NCBI GenBank assembly: GCA_951800685.1
Contig: CATOJY010000020.1
Location: forward strand, 1-60,721
Direction of reading: 5' to 3'
DNA from: an uncultured Lachnospiraceae bacterium
GTDB lineage: Bacteria > Bacillota > Clostridia > Lachnospirales > Lachnospiraceae
Length of the DNA stretch: 60,721 nucleotides
The translations under genes and the position numbers were made by a program. Positions 53,771 through 60,721 of the stretch are shown one piece after another. The notes beneath the pieces were generated by a model. It had not been told where the DNA came from. It did not search any database and saw only the letters and a list, made by a program, of their open reading frames with translations. Each line of letters starts with the position of its first letter. The first letter of the stretch is position 1.

Positions 53771-54790
53771 TCAGCCATTGAGGTACCAGTTATTTTCCAG
53801 TTCATAAGATGCCTGTTCACTGGGAATAAAAGTGCTTTGCAGAATCATATGTTCCGGTTCATGGGGGCCTTCTTCTATCTGTTGGATCAGCCGGCGGGCA
53901 GCGAGACGTCCCTCCTCTCTCAGAGGCCATTGAAGGAGGGAACTGCCTTTCAGGAAGAACCTTGACCGTAGGCTGTCTGTCACAACAACGGTCTCGACAG
54001 ACTGCAGGGAAACGCCTTGTTTCTCAAGGCTGCTCTTAGTTTTCCACAGAAGGGTAGGTGTTGCAAATAGCATAGCTGTACAGCCTTCTTCCAGAAAACG
54101 GCGGGCGGGTTCTCCTGGATTCTCAATATAATCTGCAGGAAAGAACAGATAGGAATCCAGATCTGTCATATGGTGTTCTTGAAAGGCGCTGCGATAACCG
54201 GTTACCCTGTGCTGTACATTGGACAAATGGCGGAATCCTTCGATCAGGCCAATTTTCTTATGTCCCTTTTTTAGGAGATAGGAGACAGCTTCATAAGCCG
54301 AAAGCTCATCTGATATTTCTACCGCATCATAGGTGCAGCCAGGCAAAATACGGTCAAAAAATACAACAGGAAAGTCCTGTGGAATGATTTTGCGTAACTG
54401 GTCTGTATGATCGCAGCAGCTGGAGATCATGATTCCATCCACAGAGCCGCTGCACAGAACCTTAAGATTGTTTAATTCCTTATCAGCAGAATTGCCGGAA
54501 CTGCTGATGAGCAGGTGATATCCATATTCTGAAAAGAACTGTTCGGCAGCTTCTGCGAGTGTGATAAAGACATCATTGCCTAAAAAGGGAACGATCATGG
54601 CGATTACATGTTTTTTTCCGGTCCGAAAAGAACGGGCAGTGGAATCAGGAGCATAGTTTAGTGCCTGGATCGCCTGCCTTACCTTATGCTGTGTCTGTTC
54701 TGATATTTTCTTTTTTCCATTTACAACGTAAGATACTGTTGCAGTTGACACACCGGCCAATCTGGCAACGTCGGAGATCGTAGCTTTCAT
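53771..54790 (-). CDS. LacI family transcriptional regulator
   Basis: 339 aa. The N-terminal helix-turn-helix is classical (ATISDVARLAGVSTATVSYVVNG), with the minor-groove hinge helix ALNYAPDSTARSF and a periplasmic-binding-like sugar-sensing domain. It probably controls the divergent membrane hydrolase at 55032; the inducer is unknown. The start at 54790 begins the HTH directly, and a GAAAGGA lies upstream. Its promoter is at 54818-54847, and two identical palindromes (54862-54876 and 54982-54997) are its likely operators. Confidence 0.95.
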   Translation of the reverse strand: MKATISDVARLAGVSTATVSYVVNGKKKISEQTQHKVRQAIQALNYAPDSTARSFRTGKKHVIAMIVPFLGNDVFITLAEAAEQFFSEYGYHLLISSSGNSADKELNNLKVLCSGSVDGIMISSCCDHTDQLRKIIPQDFPVVFFDRILPGCTYDAVEISDELSAYEAVSYLLKKGHKKIGLIEGFRHLSNVQHRVTGYRSAFQEHHMTDLDSYLFFPADYIENPGEPARRFLEEGCTAMLFATPTLLWKTKSSLEKQGVSLQSVETVVVTDSLRSRFFLKGSSLLQWPLREEGRLAARRLIQQIEEGPHEPEHMILQSTFIPSEQASYELENNWYLNG

Positions 54791-54817
54791 AAACAATGTA
54801 CATCCTTTCCATTGTCT

Positions 54818-54847
54818 ATTATATTCGGTTGTTTTCTGGCAAGTCAA
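54818..54847 (-). promoter_or_regulatory. Promoter of the LacI gene
   Basis: On the minus strand: TTGACT at 54847-54842, an 18-base spacer and TATAAT at 54823-54818. Confidence 0.75.
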
Positions 54848-54861
54848 TCTTTTTTCTGTAG

Positions 54862-54876
54862 TTTAATCGATTAAAT
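54862..54876. promoter_or_regulatory. LacI operator, site 1
   Basis: TTTAATCGATTAAA, a perfect 14-bp palindrome about 15 bases upstream of the lacI -35 and about 70 bases upstream of the divergent promoter. Identical core to site 2. Confidence 0.8.
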
Positions 54877-54944
54877 AAAATGCACAAATAAAGAAATGTT
54901 TTTTTATTGAAAACATAGAAAAACAAAGTAATATGCATTTAATA

Positions 54945-54974
54945 TTGACATTATTAATGTTCAATATTACAATG
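54945..54974 (+). promoter_or_regulatory. Promoter of the membrane hydrolase gene
   Basis: Consensus TTGACA, an 18-base spacer and TACAAT. The TAATATTGA/TCAATATTA inverted repeat (54940s-54970) overlaps it. Confidence 0.8.
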
Positions 54975-54981
54975 CAGTTAA

Positions 54982-54997
54982 TTTAATCGATTAAATA
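54982..54997. promoter_or_regulatory. LacI operator, site 2
   Basis: ATTTAATCGATTAAAT, a perfect 16-bp palindrome beginning at the expected transcription start, so repressor binding would block the promoter. Its centre is 121 bp from that of site 1, so the two may loop. Confidence 0.85.
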
Positions 54998-55031
54998 CTA
55001 ATGGTAAAAAACTGATGAGGTGAAAAGGAAA

Positions 55032-56828
55032 ATGAAAAAAGTGCAAAATAAAAATGCAAAATTTCTTGCAGCCACAATGGCTATTCTTATACTGCTCACG
55101 GTTCTGATGTCAGGAATTGCTTCCGACTGGTGGAGCGTAAAGATAAAAAGAGTACAGTTTCCTGCGGAGGATGGTAAGATTGTAAGCGCCATCTTTTATA
55201 TTCCTTCGGAGGCATCCAATGCAAATCCTGTACCAGCGGTGCTTAACTTCCATGGAAGAGGCGATGATGGACATTCGGTGGAATATTATGCCATTGAGCA
55301 GGCGCGACGTGGTTATGTAGGTATTCTCGTAGACTGGGATGGAGGCGGCCAGTCAGAAGAGCTGGAATCGGCGGAAGGCTATGCAATCGCAGCCACGGAT
55401 TTCGTGAAGGATCTTCCTTTTATAGATGGTAAAAAACTCTCTGTGACAGGGTGGTCTGCCGGAAACAAGGTCATGAAAAGCATTAGTGAATTGTATCCGG
55501 ACAATTACCAGACGATTATCTCCATCTTTGCTCCTATGATTCCGATTGTTAATGGGGATTGCAATGCGAATCTGATGATCATGAAATCATCGGGTGATCA
55601 GTATAATTATGCGCTGACGGGGAACAGAGAGGAAGTAGAGGCTATTGTGGCCGAAAAGTTTCATGTGGAGCAGGTGGTTTCCGGCGAGGTAATTGGTTCT
55701 TTTGAAAATAAAACAGCAAGAGAATATGTGTACGTAGACAATTCGATTCATCAGGATGCAAATATAAATAAAACAGTGATTGCAAGCATGCTGGAGTTTC
55801 TGGATCATTCCGTTCCAGCTCCAAATCCACTCTCCTATAGTGATCAGGTATGGCAGTACTTTAATATTTTATCACTGTTTGGGTATATAGCGCTCTTTTG
55901 TGCATTGGCAGCATTTGCCTGTATTCTGTTGGAAATTCCTTATTTTGAGAAAATTTGTAACCCGCTTCCTGCGAACAGGGGACGGCGTGGAAAGAGTTTA
56001 TACATAAATATTGCAGGAAATCTTCTGTTTTTGACTGCTGCGTTTATACCGTTGTCCTATATTGGTATTAATATATTTGTAGACAGCAGGCTATTTCCAT
56101 CACGCACGCTGAACAGTTTTCTGGTTTACCTCCTCTTATGTGGTGTATTTGCGGCAGCTATGATTTGGTTTGAGATCCGCCGGCGGAAAAAAGCTGGAGA
56201 GAGTATACAGCTTTCAGATTATGCGATTGCAGAGGAAGGGGCGGTGAAATTCCCCTGGCTGAAAGTCAGAAGAGCATTTCTCATTGGAGTGATTGTTACG
56301 TTTGCCGGTTTTGCGTGGGTATATATAACAGAACATTATCTGGGAGTGTGTTACAATTTCAGGAATGTCTATGCGAAAGCAGTCTTTATGGAGATCACAC
56401 CTTATCGTTTCGTAAAGGCGATACCTTATGCACTGCTTCTGTTTGTGATCATGTTTAGCACTACGATCCTGATGAACACCAGTAATAGGATTCCTGATTC
56501 AGGCAATCCAGGAAAGGATATGGTTCTTTCGATGGTCATTAATGGATTGTTGGGAGCTGCCCCGCTTTTGATTCTCCTGATCGTACAATATGGGGGCTGC
56601 GCACTTATCAATACTGGACATACGGTATTTCCGCAGTTTAATAATGTGGGAGGAAATACCAGTACAGGTGGACTTGATTTTGCGGCAGGTTTTCCGATTA
56701 TGATGTTTGTAGGAAATAGTATGATTACATTCTTCTACCGGAAAACAGGAAACCATTGGACGGGAAGCTGTATTATGGGGATTCTCATGGCATTTATGTC
56801 CGTTACAAGTTGTGCGATGATGCTGTGA
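55032..56828 (+). CDS. Membrane protein with alpha/beta hydrolase ectodomain
   Basis: 598 aa. One anchor helix (about residues 10-30) leads to an alpha/beta hydrolase domain to about residue 265, with LNFHGRGDDG (oxyanion region), the nucleophile elbow GWSAGNK (Ser142) and a late His in NSIHQDAN. About eight membrane helices follow in the C-terminal half. This fusion is unusual. I infer a secreted-face esterase, peptidase or lipase tied to a membrane domain. It begins at the ATG at 55032, 9 bases after AGGTG. It is controlled by the divergent LacI regulator and ends at a 19-bp terminator. Substrate unknown; a sugar-ester target would fit a LacI regulator. Confidence 0.75.
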   Translation: MKKVQNKNAKFLAATMAILILLTVLMSGIASDWWSVKIKRVQFPAEDGKIVSAIFYIPSEASNANPVPAVLNFHGRGDDGHSVEYYAIEQARRGYVGILVDWDGGGQSEELESAEGYAIAATDFVKDLPFIDGKKLSVTGWSAGNKVMKSISELYPDNYQTIISIFAPMIPIVNGDCNANLMIMKSSGDQYNYALTGNREEVEAIVAEKFHVEQVVSGEVIGSFENKTAREYVYVDNSIHQDANINKTVIASMLEFLDHSVPAPNPLSYSDQVWQYFNILSLFGYIALFCALAAFACILLEIPYFEKICNPLPANRGRRGKSLYINIAGNLLFLTAAFIPLSYIGINIFVDSRLFPSRTLNSFLVYLLLCGVFAAAMIWFEIRRRKKAGESIQLSDYAIAEEGAVKFPWLKVRRAFLIGVIVTFAGFAWVYITEHYLGVCYNFRNVYAKAVFMEITPYRFVKAIPYALLLFVIMFSTTILMNTSNRIPDSGNPGKDMVLSMVINGLLGAAPLLILLIVQYGGCALINTGHTVFPQFNNVGGNTSTGGLDFAAGFPIMMFVGNSMITFFYRKTGNHWTGSCIMGILMAFMSVTSCAMML

Positions 56829-56876
56829 TTGTTATTATGAGAACGAAATGTAAATAGAATATTGTTTCGAAGTGCA

Positions 56877-56932
56877 GAAACTGTTGCAAAAGTAGATGAA
56901 TGATCACTACTTTTGCAACAGTTTCGTTTTTT
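56877..56932 (+). terminator. Strong terminator of the hydrolase gene
   Basis: A perfect 19-bp stem (56877-56895 with 56907-56925, beginning GAAACTGTTGC and ending GCAACAGTTTC) around an 11-base loop, then six T. Confidence 0.93.
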
Positions 56933-56948
56933 GTGTCTAAAAGCAGAA

Positions 56949-56992
56949 AAGAGGGTGCCGCTCGAACATCTAATTTGATGATTCACCCTCTT
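56949..56992. repeat. Second long hairpin after the hydrolase gene
   Basis: AAGAGGGTG (56949-56957) with CACCCTCTT (56984-56992), enclosing a small CATC/GATG pair (56967-56980). No T-run follows; it sits in the 271-base gap before the small ORF, in which I see no other gene. Confidence 0.6.
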
Positions 56993-57049
56993 GTGTTAAA
57001 TAATATCTGAAGCATCCATCCTATTTGAAGGTATGCGCTCAGAAGTACA

Positions 57050-57078
57050 TTGTATTTTAAAGTTTGACCTATTATAAT
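57050..57078 (+). promoter_or_regulatory. Promoter of the 57100 operon
   Basis: TTGTAT, a 17-base spacer and TATAAT; transcription would start near 57085, just before a strong ribosome site. Confidence 0.65.
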
Positions 57079-57099
57079 GAGGATAAGAGGAGGACAGGC

Positions 57100-57189
57100 A
57101 TGAGGCGCAGAAGTCTGTGGCGTACTACAGAGAAAGGAAGCATGTCAGGATCCCAAGGTTTCTATTGTGACTGTGCGCCTGCAGATTAG
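57100..57189 (+). CDS. 29-codon small ORF, possible leader peptide
   Basis: ATG preceded by AAGAGGAGG at 7 bases, the best ribosome site in this region, right after a promoter. It encodes 29 aa, basic at the start (MRRRSLWR) with a CDC near the end, and stops 21 bases before the PAS gene. No membrane helix and no family known. It may be a regulatory leader or a genuine small protein. The ribosome-site strength and placement are the evidence. Confidence 0.45.
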   Translation: MRRRSLWRTTEKGSMSGSQGFYCDCAPAD

Positions 57190-57210
57190 GAGAAAGGGAC
57201 GGGAAAGCGG

Positions 57211-57585
57211 ATGGATTTATTTAGTTATTTTAAGAGTATGATTGATCAGGATGAGTGTTCTGTGGTGATCTGTAACCTGGAGCATGAGATCATTTACATG
57301 AATCCTGCAGCCGCGGTGCGGCATGGGAAGAGCGGCGGCGCGGGCCTGATAGGACAGAGTATTTTTGCATGTCACAACAGCAGGTCGGAAGAGATGATCC
57401 GGAAAGTAGTGGCATGGTTTCAGGAGAGCAGGACGAACAACAAGGTTTATACTTTCCACAATGAGAAGGAGAATAAGGATGTTTACATGATCGCTCTGCG
57501 CGACGGGGAAGGAGCGTTGATCGGCTATTATGAGAAACATGAGTACAGAGATGCTGAGGAGGAGAAACCGTATCGGTTTGCTTGA
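57211..57585 (+). CDS. Stand-alone PAS domain protein
   Basis: 124 aa, a single PAS fold from about residue 12 (SVVICNLEHEIIYMNPAA) to 110. A CH pair (CHNSRSEEMI, C54-H55) stands where haem-binding PAS domains of the DUF438 type carry their ligand. No output domain is present, so it must act through a partner. AGGAGAAAGGG precedes the ATG. It lies in a likely operon with the leader ORF and the PatB gene. Redox or gas sensing is possible but not shown. Confidence 0.75.
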   Translation: MDLFSYFKSMIDQDECSVVICNLEHEIIYMNPAAAVRHGKSGGAGLIGQSIFACHNSRSEEMIRKVVAWFQESRTNNKVYTFHNEKENKDVYMIALRDGEGALIGYYEKHEYRDAEEEKPYRFA

Positions 57586-57660
57586 AGGGACATAAGAGAA
57601 AGAAAGATATGTACAGTCTCAACAGCGTTGTGACAGAGAAGAGACGGAAAAGGAGAAGAT

Positions 57661-58857
57661 ATGAAATATAATTTTACAGATGTGATTGAGCGCAGCGGCA
57701 GGGATGCGATCGCCGCAGAGGTAATCCCTTATTCGGATGTGCAGGTAAAGGAGGGATTCAGCAGGATTCCCATGTGGGTGGCGGACATGAATTTCGCTAC
57801 GGCACCGGCGATCTTAGATCGGGTTGCAGAAAGACTTGCGCACCCCTTATATGGTTATTTCAATCCACGGCAGGAGTATTATGATGCAATTATCCGTTGG
57901 CAGCAGAAGCGGCACGGGGTACAGGGGCTGACGCAGGCGTGTATCGGCTATGAAAATGGTGTGCTGGGCGGTGTGGTCAGTGCTTTGAATGTGTTCTGTT
58001 CAAAGGGGGATAAGGTATTGCTCCATTCCCCGACCTATGTTGGATTTACCCATAGTCTTGGTGATAATGGTTATGATATGGTGCTCAGTCCAATGAAACG
58101 GGACGAGAAGGGGATCTGGAGGATGGATTTCGCAGATATGGAGAAGAAGTTGAAAGAACAATCGATCCATGCGGCGGTATTTTGTTCGCCACATAATCCG
58201 TGCGGCAGAGTCTGGGAGCGCTGGGAGCTGGAGCAGGCCATGGCATTATTCCAAAAGTATGATGTGATGGTAGTGTCGGATGAGATATGGTCAGACATCA
58301 TTCTGGAGAATCACTGTCATATTCCGACGCAGATGGTTTCGGAGGATGCGAAAATGCGTACGGTGGCGCTTTACGCACCGTCTAAGACCTTTAATCTGGC
58401 AGGAATGATCGGCAGCTACCATATTATTTATAATACGTGGATCAGGGATAGAGTTTTGAAGGAATCTTCTCTTAGCCACTATAATTCCATGAATGTTCTG
58501 TCTATGTATGCACTGTTGGGGGCCTACAGTGAGGAGGGGGAAGAATGGGCAGACGAACTTTGTCAGGTACTGGGAAGAAATGTAACGTATGCCTGCGACT
58601 ATATCGCGGCAAACTTTCCGGGCGTCTCTGTAGCGAAACCGCAGGGGACTTATATGCTGCTCTTAGACTGCAGTGAATGGTGCAGCCAGCATGGGAAAAC
58701 AATCGATGAGGTGCAGCGAGCAGGCGTGGAAGCAGGGGTGATCTGGCAGGATGGAAGAGCGTTTCACAGTCCGTGCGGGATCCGCATGAATGTGGCGCTG
58801 CCAGAGTCATTGCTTGTAGAAGCGATGGAGCGACTGCGGAAGTATGTGTTTGTGTAG
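57661..58857 (+). CDS. PLP-dependent C-S lyase, MalY/PatB family
   Basis: 398 aa, fold type I. The family N-terminus is visible (RIPMWVADMNFATAPAI), with HSPTYVGF, FCSPHNPCGRVW and the PLP lysine in APSKTFNLAG (K242). PatB-type enzymes split cystathionine, cysteine conjugates or related C-S bonds to give a thiol, pyruvate and ammonia. AAAGGAGAAG precedes the ATG. It overlaps nothing; a GNAT gene follows 19 bases on, so the two may be cotranscribed. Aminotransferase activity is an alternative. Confidence 0.9.
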   Translation: MKYNFTDVIERSGRDAIAAEVIPYSDVQVKEGFSRIPMWVADMNFATAPAILDRVAERLAHPLYGYFNPRQEYYDAIIRWQQKRHGVQGLTQACIGYENGVLGGVVSALNVFCSKGDKVLLHSPTYVGFTHSLGDNGYDMVLSPMKRDEKGIWRMDFADMEKKLKEQSIHAAVFCSPHNPCGRVWERWELEQAMALFQKYDVMVVSDEIWSDIILENHCHIPTQMVSEDAKMRTVALYAPSKTFNLAGMIGSYHIIYNTWIRDRVLKESSLSHYNSMNVLSMYALLGAYSEEGEEWADELCQVLGRNVTYACDYIAANFPGVSVAKPQGTYMLLLDCSEWCSQHGKTIDEVQRAGVEAGVIWQDGRAFHSPCGIRMNVALPESLLVEAMERLRKYVFV

Positions 58858-58876
58858 GGAACAGGGGAGGATTACG

Positions 58877-59434
58877 ATGATTCGCCATGCTGAGAGGACA
58901 GATTTGCCTGTCATATTGGAGATATATGCGCATGCGAGAAAATTTATGGAACGGAACGGCAATCTTACCCAATGGGCGGGCGGTTTTCCACCGCAGTCAA
59001 TGTTGTCTGATGATATTGCACAGAGACGGCTGTATGTTGTGGAGGAGGAAATGTCTGGACGTGTATGCGGGGTTTTCTTTTTTGCGATTGGACCGGATGA
59101 GACTTATGAGGTTATCGAACAGGGAAAATGGCTTTCGGACCGTGAATATGGGACCATACACCGCGTGGCCAGTGATGGTACGGTCCATGGTCTTTTAAAG
59201 CAAGTGGCAGCCTATTGTGAACAGCGCATCGCGCATTTGCGGATCGACACACATAAGGATAATGTGATTATGCAGCGAGCGATTCTGGGCTGTGGGTTTC
59301 AAAAGTGCGGCGTCATTTACGTGGAAGATGGGTCGCCGCGGATCGCATATGAGAAAGAAGAGAAGACGTTATATAGAAGGAGCAGCTGCAAAACTGGATG
59401 GTTTGGCAGCTGCTCCTCTCCTATAGGCTTATAA
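58877..59434 (+). CDS. GNAT family acetyltransferase
   Basis: 185 aa. N-terminal RHAERTDLPVILEIYAHARK and the acetyl-CoA loop region near the middle are those of the GNAT family; LRIDTHKDNVIMQRAILGCGF is the typical late motif. GGGGAGGA lies before the ATG at 58877. The usual domain seems to end near AYEKEEKTLY; the last 18 or so residues read through a terminator-like stem (59378-59417), so the stop is unusually late. Substrate unknown. It is convergent with asnA, 8 bases apart. Confidence 0.85.
   Translation: MIRHAERTDLPVILEIYAHARKFMERNGNLTQWAGGFPPQSMLSDDIAQRRLYVVEEEMSGRVCGVFFFAIGPDETYEVIEQGKWLSDREYGTIHRVASDGTVHGLLKQVAAYCEQRIAHLRIDTHKDNVIMQRAILGCGFQKCGVIYVEDGSPRIAYEKEEKTLYRRSSCKTGWFGSCSSPIGL
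59378..59417. terminator. Stem between the GNAT and asnA genes
   Basis: A perfect 12-bp stem: AGGAGCAGCTGC (59378-59389) and GCAGCTGCTCCT (59406-59417). The T-run is weak on either strand, so termination is likely but not certain. It lies inside the GNAT reading frame. Confidence 0.65.
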
Positions 59435-59442
59435 GTCCTGCA

Positions 59443-60453
59443 TTATAGCAGCTGGATCCCTTTCTCCAATGCTTCTTTCGAGACATCTTCCGGCCACAGG
59501 GAGGACTGTACCTCGCCGATATGTGCCTTTCTCAGGAAGAACATACAGATACGGGACTGGCCGATCCCGCCGCCGATGGTAAAAGGCAGTTCTTCCTTCA
59601 AGATTGCTTGCTGGAAAGGCAGGCTAACCCTCTCGGAACAGCCTGCTTTGTCTAACTGGCAAAGCAGCGCTTCCTTGTCTACGCGTATGCCCATGGAGGA
59701 CAGTTCCAGTGCGATATCGAGGACAGGATAGTAGACAAGGATATCGGCATTTAATGTCCAGTCGTCATAGTCCGGTGCACGGCCGTCGTGCTTAATGCCG
59801 GATTCTAACAGATCGCCGATCTGCATCAGACAGACAGCGCCTTTGGCTTTTGTTATGTAGTATTCGCGTTCCTTTGGCGTGTAGTCGGGGAACATGTTTT
59901 CCAGTTCCTGTGTAGTGATGAAGAAGATATCATGGGGAAGGATTTCGCTGATGTAGTCGTATCGTATCGACATGTACTTCTCGGTCTTGCGCAGCACCTT
60001 ATAGACAGATTTAACCGTCTCTTGCAGGTGGTCAATCGTGCGCTCTTCGCGGGAGATGATTTTCTCCCAGTCCCACTGGTCCACATAGATAGAATGGATG
60101 TTGTCTGTTGTTTCGTCCCGACGGATGGCGCTCATGTCAGTGTAGAGTCCCTCTCCATAGGAAAATCCATATTTCTGCAAAGCCATACGCTTCCATTTCG
60201 CAAGAGAGTGTACAATTTCAGCCTGTGCATCGTTCTGTTCCTTGATACCAAAAGAGACAGGACGCTCCACACCGTTCAGATTGTCGTTCAGGCCGGAAGT
60301 AGGGTCAACGAACAGCGGCGCGGACACGCGCAGCAGGTGAAGTTCTTCTGCCAGCAGGACCTGAAAAAAGTCTTTTACAGTCTTAATACCGATCTGAGTG
60401 TCATGCAGATTCAGTGCAGACTTGTAATCTTTAGGAATCATTAAGTTATCCAT
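59443..60453 (-). CDS. asnA: Aspartate-ammonia ligase (ammonia-dependent asparagine synthetase)
   Basis: 336 aa, class II synthetase-like fold. It makes asparagine from aspartate, ammonia and ATP. The signatures VSAPLFVDPTSGLNDNL, PVSFGIKEQN, FSYGEGLYTDMSAIRRDE and the C-terminal FTIGGGIGQSRICMF are present. I chose the ATG at 60453 because GTGAGG precedes it; the GTG at 60465 is that site. It is alone on the minus strand, with a promoter at 60490-60518. With gltBD upstream it suggests an ammonia-assimilating habit. Confidence 0.95.
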   Translation of the reverse strand: MDNLMIPKDYKSALNLHDTQIGIKTVKDFFQVLLAEELHLLRVSAPLFVDPTSGLNDNLNGVERPVSFGIKEQNDAQAEIVHSLAKWKRMALQKYGFSYGEGLYTDMSAIRRDETTDNIHSIYVDQWDWEKIISREERTIDHLQETVKSVYKVLRKTEKYMSIRYDYISEILPHDIFFITTQELENMFPDYTPKEREYYITKAKGAVCLMQIGDLLESGIKHDGRAPDYDDWTLNADILVYYPVLDIALELSSMGIRVDKEALLCQLDKAGCSERVSLPFQQAILKEELPFTIGGGIGQSRICMFFLRKAHIGEVQSSLWPEDVSKEALEKGIQLL

Positions 60454-60489
60454 AAAAAACCTCACTTTAACATTTTCTTTCCATTTACT

Positions 60490-60518
60490 ATTTAACTGCT
60501 TTTCGAGAGAGAAATCAA
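60490..60518 (-). promoter_or_regulatory. Promoter of asnA
   Basis: On the minus strand: TTGATT at 60518-60513, a 17-base spacer and TTAAAT at 60495-60490. Confidence 0.45.
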
Positions 60519-60602
60519 GCGGTTATTTTTCAGATCTGCCGAAACAGAAGAACGGAAATAGCAGATGAGGCTGCGATATGCATTTTGACAAGCTATTAGG
60601 TA

Positions 60603-60623
60603 ATTGCGAAACAAGTTCGCAAT
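60603..60623. repeat. Short hairpin near the right edge
   Basis: ATTGCGAA (60603-60610) and TTCGCAAT (60616-60623) around ACAAG. No T-run; it lies in the gene-free last 256 bases of the window. Confidence 0.5.
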
Positions 60624-60642
60624 CTTAATTCCAACAGGGAAA

Positions 60643-60666
60643 AAATCCGGTCATGCCGGATTTTCA
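60643..60666 (-). terminator. Terminator at the right edge
   Basis: AAATCCGG (60643-60650) and CCGGATTT (60656-60663) around TCATG. Read on the minus strand it is followed by six T, so it probably ends a minus-strand gene beyond the window. CCGGATTTT recurs at 60685-60693. Confidence 0.7.
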
Positions 60667-60721
60667 GGTGGCGGATGTGGGTAACCGGATTTTAAGACAT
60701 GAAAATAAAGCAGATAGGGAC

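Noticed and set aside
1..60721. CRISPR array, insertion sequence, prophage, tRNA or rRNA
   Set aside because: No regular spaced repeats, transposase, integrase, tRNA cloverleaf or rRNA segment was seen; the inverted repeats found are single hairpins.

Overview
The window looks like chromosomal DNA from a spore-forming, butyrate-producing Lachnospiraceae-type Clostridium relative. The evidence is a complete acetyl-CoA to butyryl-CoA gene set (thl-crt-hbd-bcd-etfB-etfA), an alpha/beta small acid-soluble spore protein, strong Gram-positive Shine-Dalgarno sites, a tig-clpP-clpX-lon-engB block, and several protein families common in Lachnospiraceae. Genus was not determined. No rRNA, tRNA, CRISPR array, insertion sequence, prophage or att site was seen, and no gene looks broken. 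Most genes lie on the + strand.

Layout. 1-5155: ribosome hibernation factor, then a GT-C-like membrane protein, a GT2-GtrA fusion and an M23 envelope peptidase (a probable polyprenyl-phosphate-sugar glycosylation locus). 5246-11888: butyrate cluster, with unusually long hairpin-rich gaps between genes, closed by a strong terminator. 11896-16902: an uncharacterised ABC-2 type export cassette made of an ATPase, an anchored ectodomain protein, a small acidic protein and two permeases. 16933-18755: mtnA plus a class II aldolase, which fits a methylthioribose/deoxyribose DHAP shunt. 18945-28887: glnS, a DUF2225 protein, a MocR-type regulator, a TetR regulator, an Asp-rich anchored protein, a duplicated Cys/His protein, HAD, malQ, CYTH and DJ-1 genes. 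29111-32161: a SASP gene, then a NitT/TauT-like importer whose permease and ATPase are fused. 32324-41201: protein quality control (tig, clpP, clpX, lon), engB, an AI-2E-family protein and a D-lactate dehydrogenase. 41253-47241: small membrane proteins, a MazG-like and HAD pair, a chemotaxis receptor and a CPBP protease. 47487-53614: gltBD glutamate synthase behind a promoter-terminator leader. 53771-56828: a LacI regulator divergent from a membrane-anchored alpha/beta hydrolase, with two identical palindromic operators. 57100-60453: a small leader ORF, a PAS protein, a PatB-type C-S lyase, a GNAT acetyltransferase and asnA.

Metabolic themes. Central fermentation (butyrate genes, D-lactate dehydrogenase), nitrogen assimilation (gltBD, asnA) and S-adenosylmethionine by-product salvage (mtnA-aldolase) sit among envelope and stress functions. 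The terminal butyrate step (CoA-transferase or ptb-buk) and the kinase needed before MtnA are absent from this window. The points most worth a second look are the five-gene exporter, the DHAP-shunt pair, the permease-ATPase fusion, the two-operator LacI switch with its hydrolase-membrane fusion, the small ORFs in leaders, and the structured gaps of the butyrate cluster.
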